From assembly GCA_011526085.1 (NCBI GenBank), contig WYBC01000026.1:1-64000 (forward strand): DNA of 64,000 nt, read 5' to 3'. Shown one piece after another: positions 56,854 to 64,000 of this stretch. Every line of letters begins with the position of its first letter. Position 1 is the first letter of the stretch. The stretch comes from Lysobacter sp. (GTDB taxonomy: Bacteria; Pseudomonadota; Gammaproteobacteria; Xanthomonadales; Xanthomonadaceae). Position numbers and translations under genes: made by a program. Below the pieces are notes generated by a model. The model ran no database searches. It was not told the origin of the DNA and saw nothing but the letters and a program-made list of their open reading frames with translations.

Positions 56854-59800
56854 ATGGATGTTTTTTCGCTGCGGGAACATCTGATAGGGGACTACAGCCG
56901 ATTTGCCCGCTCATTCACAACAATCTTGGCTGACGATCTGCGGCGTGGAATAGATGACGCCTATTCCAGCGGCCGCTACTGGCCAGAGCCTCTGATCCAG
57001 ATCAATCCCCGTTACCAGCAAGGTCGCTCGACTGCGGAACTCGCGGTAGCAGGCGAGCTGTCTCCGCAGACGGCGAAGTGCTTCCCGATCGCTCTTTATC
57101 GCCATCAGGAGCAGGCGATCGCCTTTGGCTCCAGGGGCGAGAGCTTCGTGGTCACTACGGGTACGGGTTCTGGCAAGTCACTGTGCTTCTTTCTGCCCAT
57201 CGTTGACGCAGTGCTCCGCGCCAAGGAACAGGACAGTACTCCGCGAACCCGAGCCATCGTCATCTATCCGATGAATGCCTTGGCCAATAGCCAGCGTGAG
57301 GAGCTGATCAAGTTTCTCGGCGAAGCGGGCCCGGTAACATTTGCCCGTTACACGGGCCAGGAGGATGAAGCCGAGCGACAGCGGATCAAGGACAACCCAC
57401 CAGACATCCTGCTGACCAACTTCATGATGCTGGAAATGCTCATGACGCGTCAGTCCGAGCTTGACACACAGGTGATCCGCAACTGCGCGGGGCTCCAGTT
57501 CCTCGTCCTCGACGAACTGCATACCTATCGTGGCCGGCAGGGTGCCGACGTGGCCATGTTGGTACGGCGCGTGCGTGAGCGGATGGCCCCGGAGCGCCTG
57601 CAATGCATTGGCACTTCGGCCACCATGGCGTCAGGTGGCACTCAGCAGGACCAGAACCGCCAAGTGGCGGAAGTGGCATCGACTCTGTTTGCCACGACGA
57701 TTCCGCACTTCAACATCATCACCGAGGATCTCGATCGAGCCACCCATCCCGCGAGAACCGCCGAATCCGTTGCAAGCGAACTCGCGACTGCAATCGATGC
57801 TGGTATCCGGTCCGACCTCAGCGATCAGACGTTGCGCGAACATCCCTTGGCGATCTGGGTCGAGACCCGCCTGGGCATTACCCGCGACCAGGGGCAGAAA
57901 TGGGTACGAGCCAAGCCGTTGACCGTGGCCATGGCGACCAGTCTGCTGGCCGCGGAATCAGGGCGAGATGCTGATGTGGCAGGACGCGCACTGCGCGACA
58001 TCCTGCTGACAGCCGCTATGCCAGAGAACGTTCGAATTGCCAGCAAGGATGCAAGCGAGAAAGCCTTCTTCGCATTCCGACTACATCAGTTCATCAGCGG
58101 CGCTGGCGTGGCGTACACGACGCTCGATCCGTACAACTCGCGGCCGGTGGAGCTTGAGGGGCAGCAGTTCCTGCCCGCCGACCCGACCAAGCGCCTGTAC
58201 TCCACCTACTTCTGCCGCACCTGCGGCCAGGATTACCACCCCGTGCGCCTGCGCCATGAGGGCGGCGGGCGCATGTTGCTGGCTCGCGACATCGACGACA
58301 TGCCAAGGCAGACCGGCCAAAACGAGGACGGGTCCGATGCCGATGATGATGCGCAAGGTGAGAGGCTCGGGTTCCTCCTGGGCGACCCGGCACCGGGAAC
58401 CCTGGATTTCACAGGGCGTGTGGAGGACTACCCGGAATCGTGGATCGAAACCTCGCCTGCCGGCGAGCCGCGGCTCAAGCGAACCCATCGCCACCTAGCA
58501 GCCGAGCAGCTTCTGGTGCAACCGGACGGGCGAATCGGTACGGGGCGGAACTACTGGTTCCTGCCCGGCAAGTTTCGCTTCTGCCTGCAGTGCCGAGATG
58601 TACATGGCGCACAAGGCAAGGACATCAATCGATTGTCCGCATTGTCGGCCGAGGGCCGAAGCTCGGCCACGACGCTGCTCACCACCAGCGTCCTGCGCTG
58701 GATGCACGGCCCGGATGGGAAGGCCATCGAAACGGACAAGCGTAAACTGCTCGGTTTTACCGACAACCGCCAGGACGCCGCGCTCCAAGCCGGTCATTTC
58801 AACGACTTCACCTTTGTCATGCTGCTGCGCGGAGCGATCTACCGGGCGTTGCGCGAAGCTGGCGACGACGGCCTGTCAGATAGCGAAATTGGCACCGCCG
58901 TGCTCGGTGCGCTCGGCTTCAGCAGTGAGCTTGGCCAAGGGGAAGACCCAACTGAGAGCCACCGCCGGGAATGGATGCAGGATCCCGCGGCGATCGGACG
59001 CGATTTAGCCGATGCCAAAGAGGCGCTTCGCTTCGTGCTGGCGTATCGCACGTGGTACGACCAGCGACGCGGCTGGCGCTACACGAATCCAAACCTGGAA
59101 GAGCTCGGCCTGCTTCGAACTGACTACCAGGGACTGTCCACTCTATGCGCCGACGCCAAGACATTCGTCGATGCCCCCCCGCTGTTTCGCAATGCCAGCG
59201 CTGCGGTACGCGAGCGTGCCTTCCACGCGCTGTTCAACTACATGCGCAAGGGCTTGGCCGTGGATGCCGCGGCGCTTGACGCGCAAATGCTGGCCCAGCG
59301 CCGGGATGAGGCGTTGCGCTTGCTGCGCAACCCTTGGGGATTCGGCCGCGAGGAACTGCTGCTGGGCCGACGCTGGCTGTTTCTGCAGCCGCCACCCGCA
59401 CAGGCGTTGCGTGGGCGGGACGAGGAATTGATCCTGCGAGGCGGGCTGCAGACTCTGCTCGGCAAGACCCTGCGCGACTCCAGACTGTGGGAGGACGCGC
59501 ACGCGGGCTCGCTGAGCCGCAACGAGTACCAGACACTGTTCGAATTCATGATCCGCATCGCGCAGGCAGGCGGCTTCATCCGCAGGGACGAGCACACCGA
59601 CTTCAATCTTCCTGGGTACCGCCTCAACGCTGGGCGCATCCGCTTCCTCGCTGGTGAAGGCGGAACGGCCGCCAACGCATTCTTCATCGATCAGTACCGT
59701 GGCATTGCCGACGTTCTGGCACAGCAAGACCGCTCGCTGTTTGCGATGGAGGCGCGCGAGCACACTGCCCAGGTGGATGCCGAACTGCGTGCTCTGCGCG

Positions 59801-62118
59801 AGATCCGTTTCCGTTTCGGCGAGCTTGAGCAGCAGAAGCTTGCCGATGAGCTGAAGGCGGCTGCACGTGAGCACGGCGAACCCAATCGTTTTCTGCCGGT
59901 GATGTTCTGCTCGCCGACCATGGAGCTGGGCGTGGACATCTCCGCGCTCAATGCCGTCTATTTACGCAACGTGCCGCCCACGCCCGCCAACTACGTCCAG
60001 CGAGCGGGCCGTGCCGGGCGCAGCGGTCAGGCGGCACTGGTGGTCACGTATTGCGCCGCGCGCAGCCCGCATGACCAGTACTTCTTCCGCGAACCGTCGG
60101 CCATGGTCCACGGTGTAGTCAGGGCGCCGCTGCTGGATCTGGCCAACGAAGCCCTGATCCGCAGTCACCTGCAGGCTATCTGGCTGGCCGCCACCGGGCA
60201 GCAGCTTGATCGTTCGATCTCCAACGTAGTCGATCCGAGTTTGCCCCTTGCGCCGGTGCGCGATGCGCTGGCGACTGCCATGGGCACTGAGCAGGCAAGG
60301 GCAGACGCGACAGCGCGGGCCGCGCGCATTCTCCAGGCAATGGCCGGCCACATCGACGCGGAGCGCGCTCCGTGGTACCCGGGCCCCGATGCATTCGCGC
60401 AACAGGTCATTGCCGATGCTGCGGCTCAATTCAATGCAGCGTTCAATCGCTGGCGCGACCTGCTCAGTTCGGCGGAGCGACAGAAACGGCTCGCACAGGC
60501 CACCTTGGACAACTACGCTATTACCGACCGCCGCGAGCGGGATGATGCCAGACGTCGTCTTAATCAGGCCATCGACCAGATCAATTTGCTGCTGCATGGG
60601 CGCGACTCCCTCTCCAGCGACTTCTACACCTACCGGTATCTGGCGACTGAGGGTTTCCTGCCCGGCTACAACTTCCCGCGCCTGCCGTTGATGGCCTATG
60701 TGCCGGGCCGTGCCGACGTACGCAGCGGCAACCTGTTCTTGCAGCGGCCCCGGTTCCTGGCGTTGTCCGAGTTCGGCCCGCGCAGCCTCGTCTATCACGA
60801 AGGCCGCGCCTACCGCGTGGTACGCGCGCGCATCGCGTTGTCCGCGGCTGACCAAGCCACAGCCGGCGGCTTGCTTGCCACCCAGGCAACGCGCGTGTGT
60901 GCGCATTGCGGCGCAGCGCATTTCGAAAGCCACTGGAACGACTGTCATTCCTGCGCCATGCCGCTGCACGATGCCGAACAGATCAATGGCATGTTCCGCA
61001 TCGAGAACGTCGATACCGAGCCGGCCGAGCGCATCACCGCCAACGACGAGGAGCGTCAGCGCCAAGCCTTCGAGCTGCAGACCGTATTCAAATGGGGAGT
61101 CCGTGGCGGACAGGTGGATGTTCGTACCGTTCTGGCCTGTGATGGCGAGGGCGACATCCTGACTTTGCGCTACGGTCCCCAGGCCACCGTCACCCGAATC
61201 AACAAAGGTCTGCGCCGACGTAGGAACCCCAACTTGTTCGGCTTCTTCATCAACCCACGCACCGGCTGGTGGGTGAAGGAGGAGGTGGAAGACGGCGGTG
61301 GCGGAGGCAATGACGACAGACTTCCGCCGCAGCGCATCGTGCCGTTCGTGCAGGACCACAAAAACGCACTGCTGATGCAACCTCATGGCGATTGCGCCCC
61401 GGTCACTTTGGCGACGCTGCAGCACGCACTCAAGCGCGGCATTGAAGCGATCTACCAGCTCGAAGAAGCCGAGCTGTTGGCCGAACCACTGCCCGATGCT
61501 CGCCTGCGTCGTGGCGTGCTCTTTTACGAGACGACCGAAGGCGGCGCCGGCGTACTGACGCGTTTGGCCAACGAGCCTGAAGCGCTTGCCCAAGTCGCCC
61601 GGCAGGCACTACGCGTCATGCACTACAACGTGCCCGCCGAAGGAGCGATGCCCGACTTCGACGCGCTGTCCGATCAGGACGATGTGAAGTGCGTCGCCGG
61701 GTGTTACCGATGCCTCCTCTCATACTACAACCAGCCCGACCACGAGCTGATCGACCGGCGCGACCCACAAGCCCTGCGCGCGCTCTGGCGCTTGGCCCAG
61801 GTGCAGACCGAGCTGCAGGCGGCGGCACACACGCTTGTGCCGTCACCGGAGCCTGTCGCCCAGCCCGGCTGGTCTGGCCAATGGCTGCATGCACGCGACC
61901 AGCATGTTGCGTCGCTGCCGCTACCGGCCACTGCACAGGTCGATGCCTGCACCGTCCTGCACTGGCCCGACCACTACGCCGCGATCGCCCTTCCCGATAC
62001 CCCGCGCGAGCTGCAGTCGGCTTGGGAAGATCGCGGCTACACCTTCATCCGTTTCCCTGCTGATCCCGACGCCTGGACACCCCTGTTCCAGCGCCTCGCG
62101 CGGCTGCTCGGCCATTGA
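56854..62118 (+). CDS. Giant DEAD-box helicase with DUF1998-type C terminus
   Basis: A 1754-residue helicase. Walker A TGTGSGKS near residue 104, DELH at 220-223 ([24 protein letters not shown]), GTSATMAS near 252, then Zn-binding pairs [10 protein letters not shown] and CLQCRDVHG, the helicase C half with [23 protein letters not shown] and [12 protein letters not shown] near 1050, a CAHCG...CHSC finger, and a DUF1998/MrfA-like end with [18 protein letters not shown] near 1612. Size and architecture resemble DruE of Druantia and DISARM helicases. SD AGGGGGAAGG precedes ATG 56854; a GTG at 56761 would extend it by 31 residues. Part of the accessory operon. Confidence 0.8.
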   Translation: MDVFSLREHLIGDYSRFARSFTTILADDLRRGIDDAYSSGRYWPEPLIQINPRYQQGRSTAELAVAGELSPQTAKCFPIALYRHQEQAIAFGSRGESFVVTTGTGSGKSLCFFLPIVDAVLRAKEQDSTPRTRAIVIYPMNALANSQREELIKFLGEAGPVTFARYTGQEDEAERQRIKDNPPDILLTNFMMLEMLMTRQSELDTQVIRNCAGLQFLVLDELHTYRGRQGADVAMLVRRVRERMAPERLQCIGTSATMASGGTQQDQNRQVAEVASTLFATTIPHFNIITEDLDRATHPARTAESVASELATAIDAGIRSDLSDQTLREHPLAIWVETRLGITRDQGQKWVRAKPLTVAMATSLLAAESGRDADVAGRALRDILLTAAMPENVRIASKDASEKAFFAFRLHQFISGAGVAYTTLDPYNSRPVELEGQQFLPADPTKRLYSTYFCRTCGQDYHPVRLRHEGGGRMLLARDIDDMPRQTGQNEDGSDADDDAQGERLGFLLGDPAPGTLDFTGRVEDYPESWIETSPAGEPRLKRTHRHLAAEQLLVQPDGRIGTGRNYWFLPGKFRFCLQCRDVHGAQGKDINRLSALSAEGRSSATTLLTTSVLRWMHGPDGKAIETDKRKLLGFTDNRQDAALQAGHFNDFTFVMLLRGAIYRALREAGDDGLSDSEIGTAVLGALGFSSELGQGEDPTESHRREWMQDPAAIGRDLADAKEALRFVLAYRTWYDQRRGWRYTNPNLEELGLLRTDYQGLSTLCADAKTFVDAPPLFRNASAAVRERAFHALFNYMRKGLAVDAAALDAQMLAQRRDEALRLLRNPWGFGREELLLGRRWLFLQPPPAQALRGRDEELILRGGLQTLLGKTLRDSRLWEDAHAGSLSRNEYQTLFEFMIRIAQAGGFIRRDEHTDFNLPGYRLNAGRIRFLAGEGGTAANAFFIDQYRGIADVLAQQDRSLFAMEAREHTAQVDAELRALREIRFRFGELEQQKLADELKAAAREHGEPNRFLPVMFCSPTMELGVDISALNAVYLRNVPPTPANYVQRAGRAGRSGQAALVVTYCAARSPHDQYFFREPSAMVHGVVRAPLLDLANEALIRSHLQAIWLAATGQQLDRSISNVVDPSLPLAPVRDALATAMGTEQARADATARAARILQAMAGHIDAERAPWYPGPDAFAQQVIADAAAQFNAAFNRWRDLLSSAERQKRLAQATLDNYAITDRRERDDARRRLNQAIDQINLLLHGRDSLSSDFYTYRYLATEGFLPGYNFPRLPLMAYVPGRADVRSGNLFLQRPRFLALSEFGPRSLVYHEGRAYRVVRARIALSAADQATAGGLLATQATRVCAHCGAAHFESHWNDCHSCAMPLHDAEQINGMFRIENVDTEPAERITANDEERQRQAFELQTVFKWGVRGGQVDVRTVLACDGEGDILTLRYGPQATVTRINKGLRRRRNPNLFGFFINPRTGWWVKEEVEDGGGGGNDDRLPPQRIVPFVQDHKNALLMQPHGDCAPVTLATLQHALKRGIEAIYQLEEAELLAEPLPDARLRRGVLFYETTEGGAGVLTRLANEPEALAQVARQALRVMHYNVPAEGAMPDFDALSDQDDVKCVAGCYRCLLSYYNQPDHELIDRRDPQALRALWRLAQVQTELQAAAHTLVPSPEPVAQPGWSGQWLHARDQHVASLPLPATAQVDACTVLHWPDHYAAIALPDTPRELQSAWEDRGYTFIRFPADPDAWTPLFQRLARLLGH

Positions 62119-62128
62119 AATCCTGCCA

Positions 62129-64000
62129 ATGAATACGCCCGTCGCCCAATACACTCCCGGCTCACTCGTCCGCGCCCGCGGCCGCGAGTGGATCGTCGAA
62201 CCCGGCAGTGTCGCGCCCTTGCTGCGCCTGCGGCCGCTCGCTGGTGGAGAGGACGAAAGCGCGCTCATGCATACCGGCCTGGAGCCGGACATAGGCCCCG
62301 CACACTTCCCTGCCCCCGATCCGGCGCAGGAGGGCGGTCAGCACGATGCCCTGTTGTTGGCCGATGCCCTGCGCATGGCACTGCGCCGCGGCGCCGGACC
62401 GTTCCGCTGCTTCGGCAATATCTCGGTAGAGCCGCGCACCTACCAGCTCGTCCCACTGCTAATGGCGCTGCGCCTGGATCCGGTGCGCCTGCTGATCGCC
62501 GACGATGTCGGCGTCGGCAAGACCATCGAGGCCGCGCTGATTGCCCGTGAGCTGCTCGACCGCGGCGAGATCCAGCGCATGGCCGTACTTTGCCCGCCGC
62601 ATCTCGTCGAGCAGTGGGTACGCGAGCTCAACGAGCGTTTCCATATCCCGGCGATGGCGGTCACCGCCAGCAGCGCCGCCCGCCTTGAGCGTGGGTTGCC
62701 GATCGGCGATTCGATCTTCCACGCCCATGCCTTCACCGTGGTTAGCTTGGATTACATCAAGTCCGACCGACATCGCCACGACTTCATTCGTGCCTGCCCG
62801 GAATTTGTCATCGTCGACGAGGCGCACACCTGTGTCAGCACAGGCCAGGCGCGCCAACAGCGTTTCGAGTTGCTGCGCGAGTTGGCCGCCGATGCCGAGC
62901 GCCACCTAGTGCTGCTCACGGCGACCCCGCACAGCGGCAACCAGGATGCCTTTTACAGCCTGCTGGCCTTGCTCAAGCCTGTGTTCGCCCAGCTCGCCAC
63001 GGCCAGCGGCGACAACAAGGACAAGCTGCGCGAACAGCTCGCCCAGCACTTCGTCCAGCGTCGCCGCCCGGACATCGATGAATGGCGCGACGGCAGCATC
63101 TTCCCAAAGCGAGAAATTGGCGAGGCCATCTATCACCTCAGCGGCCACTGGGACAGCTTCTTCCAGGACGTGCTCGACTACTGCCGTGACGTCATGCAGC
63201 GCGCCGGCGATGACGCCCGCCGCCAGCGCCTGAGCTTCTGGGGCACGCTGGCGTTGATGCGCTGCGTGGCTTCCAGCCCCGCCGCAGCCGTACAGGCGCT
63301 TCAGACCCGCTTGCTTGCCGGGCAGATGGATAACGCCCCGCAGGAGGTGCTGGAAGCCCTGTTCGACGGCAGCGAGGACGCGCTGGATCAGGACGACGTG
63401 GCGCCGGCTGCTGATACGGGCGACCCCGACCTGCATGCATTGTTGGCCCAGGCCCGCAAGCTGGCGGGCGAGGAGGGCGATCCCAAGCTGCGCCTGCTCA
63501 CCGAGCACCTTAAGCAGCTCATCGCCGACGGCTTCAACCCGGTGGTGTTCTGTCGATACATCGCCACCGCCAACTACCTGCGCGAGCATCTGGATGGCAA
63601 GTTCCGCGGCGTTACCGTGGACGCGGTCACCGGCGAATTCCCGTCCGAGGAGCGCGAGCGCCGCGTCGAAACGCTGGGCGAAGCCGCGCGTTGTCTGCTG
63701 ATCGCGACCGACTGCCTGTCCGAGGGCGTCAACTTGCAGGAACAGTTCGACGCCGTGGTCCATTACGACCTTTCGTGGAATCCCACTCGCCACGAGCAAC
63801 GCGAAGGCCGCGTGGACCGCTTTGGCCAACCCAGCCCCACGGTCCGCGCGACCCTGATGTATGGCGCCAACAATCCGGTCGACGGTGCAGTGCTGCAGGT
63901 GATTCTGCGCAAGGCGGAGAAGATCCGCCAGGAGCTCGGCGTTCCCGTACCACTGCCCGATGACGACCACACGCTGACCCAAGCGCTGATGAAGGCGGTG
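62129..64000 (+). CDS. SNF2-family helicase, N-terminal part (runs off the window)
   Basis: The first 624 codons of a SNF2/RapA-type ATPase, open to the last base. Motifs: Walker A DDVGVGKTIEAALIAREL (near residue 128), CPPHLVEQW, DEAH at 230-233, LTATPHSG, a long insertion, then helicase C with VVFCRYIATANYLREHL, ATDCLSEGVNLQEQFDAVVHYDLSWNP and HEQREGRVDRFGQ. These are the motifs of the DrmD-like and HepA-like helicases found in defence islands. Start 10 bases after the preceding stop, so co-transcribed. The C terminus, and any methylase or nuclease partner, lie outside the window. Confidence 0.82.
   Translation, partial: MNTPVAQYTPGSLVRARGREWIVEPGSVAPLLRLRPLAGGEDESALMHTGLEPDIGPAHFPAPDPAQEGGQHDALLLADALRMALRRGAGPFRCFGNISVEPRTYQLVPLLMALRLDPVRLLIADDVGVGKTIEAALIARELLDRGEIQRMAVLCPPHLVEQWVRELNERFHIPAMAVTASSAARLERGLPIGDSIFHAHAFTVVSLDYIKSDRHRHDFIRACPEFVIVDEAHTCVSTGQARQQRFELLRELAADAERHLVLLTATPHSGNQDAFYSLLALLKPVFAQLATASGDNKDKLREQLAQHFVQRRRPDIDEWRDGSIFPKREIGEAIYHLSGHWDSFFQDVLDYCRDVMQRAGDDARRQRLSFWGTLALMRCVASSPAAAVQALQTRLLAGQMDNAPQEVLEALFDGSEDALDQDDVAPAADTGDPDLHALLAQARKLAGEEGDPKLRLLTEHLKQLIADGFNPVVFCRYIATANYLREHLDGKFRGVTVDAVTGEFPSEERERRVETLGEAARCLLIATDCLSEGVNLQEQFDAVVHYDLSWNPTRHEQREGRVDRFGQPSPTVRATLMYGANNPVDGAVLQVILRKAEKIRQELGVPVPLPDDDHTLTQALMKAV

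Noticed and set aside
56854-64000. Assignment of the helicase operon to DISARM or Druantia
   Set aside because: One protein combines the DEAD helicase with a DUF1998-type C terminus and there is no methylase, phospholipase D or DruA-D-like gene visible. It is described as related only, pending the sequence to the right.

Overview
The window is high-GC gammaproteobacterial chromosome, almost certainly from the Xanthomonadaceae (Lysobacter/Xanthomonas side). The basis is the petABC-sspA-sspB order, the SoxX-free ccmABC block, Oar-like TonB receptor, fimT-pilVWXY1E cluster, the GC-rich REP-like palindromes, and two proteins carrying a C-terminal domain that looks like XVIPCD, the Xanthomonadales type IV secretion signal. 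No rRNA, CRISPR array, transposase or integrase was found; three tRNA genes (Asn-GTT, Val-GAC, Pro-GGG) are present.

Layout. 1-9.8 kb: cytochrome c maturation genes ccmC(partial)-ccmB-ccmA, a DUF3293 protein, a methionine aminotransferase/omega-amidase pair separated by a REP element, an FAD oxidoreductase, an exported DUF2252 protein, miaB and a secreted lytic transglycosylase. 10-19.5 kb: the cytochrome bc1 operon petABC, sspA-sspB, small conserved proteins, an FHA protein, nadC-Trm112, purE-purK. 19.5-29 kb: a secreted repeat protein, sodB, grxD-SDR-marC, a large TonB-dependent receptor, ppnN and an AlgZ/LytS-like histidine kinase. 29-36.3 kb: the minor pilin operon fimT-pilV-pilW-pilX-pilY1-pilE, with overlapping genes throughout, then tRNA-Asn and a separate fimT-like gene on the other strand. 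36.4-41.7 kb: uvrB with a membrane protein, tRNA-Val, a phosphopantetheinyl transferase, and a sulfotransferase-like/class IV aminotransferase pair.

41.8-54.4 kb is the translation block thrS-infC // rpmI-rplT-pheS-pheT-ihfA-merR. thrS is preceded by a good promoter, a tiny Ser-Thr-Thr-Ile leader ORF and an intrinsic terminator, which is the layout of an attenuator. infC starts with AUC. The normally contiguous infC-rpmI junction is split by about 4.8 kb holding two tandem modules of ankyrin protein plus lipase-XVIPCD protein. These read as duplicated immunity/effector pairs for an X-type T4SS encoded elsewhere; one effector ends in CAIM, a perfect CaaX box.

54.4-64 kb is accessory. Immediately after tRNA-Pro(GGG) the sequence becomes AT-richer, with several perfect inverted repeats and a strong promoter. 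It is followed by a co-directional set of two unrecognised proteins, a 1754-residue DEAD/DUF1998-type helicase and a SNF2-type helicase that runs off the end. This looks like the left part of a defence island related to, but not matching, DISARM or Druantia. It is the best candidate for an undescribed system, together with the effector modules.
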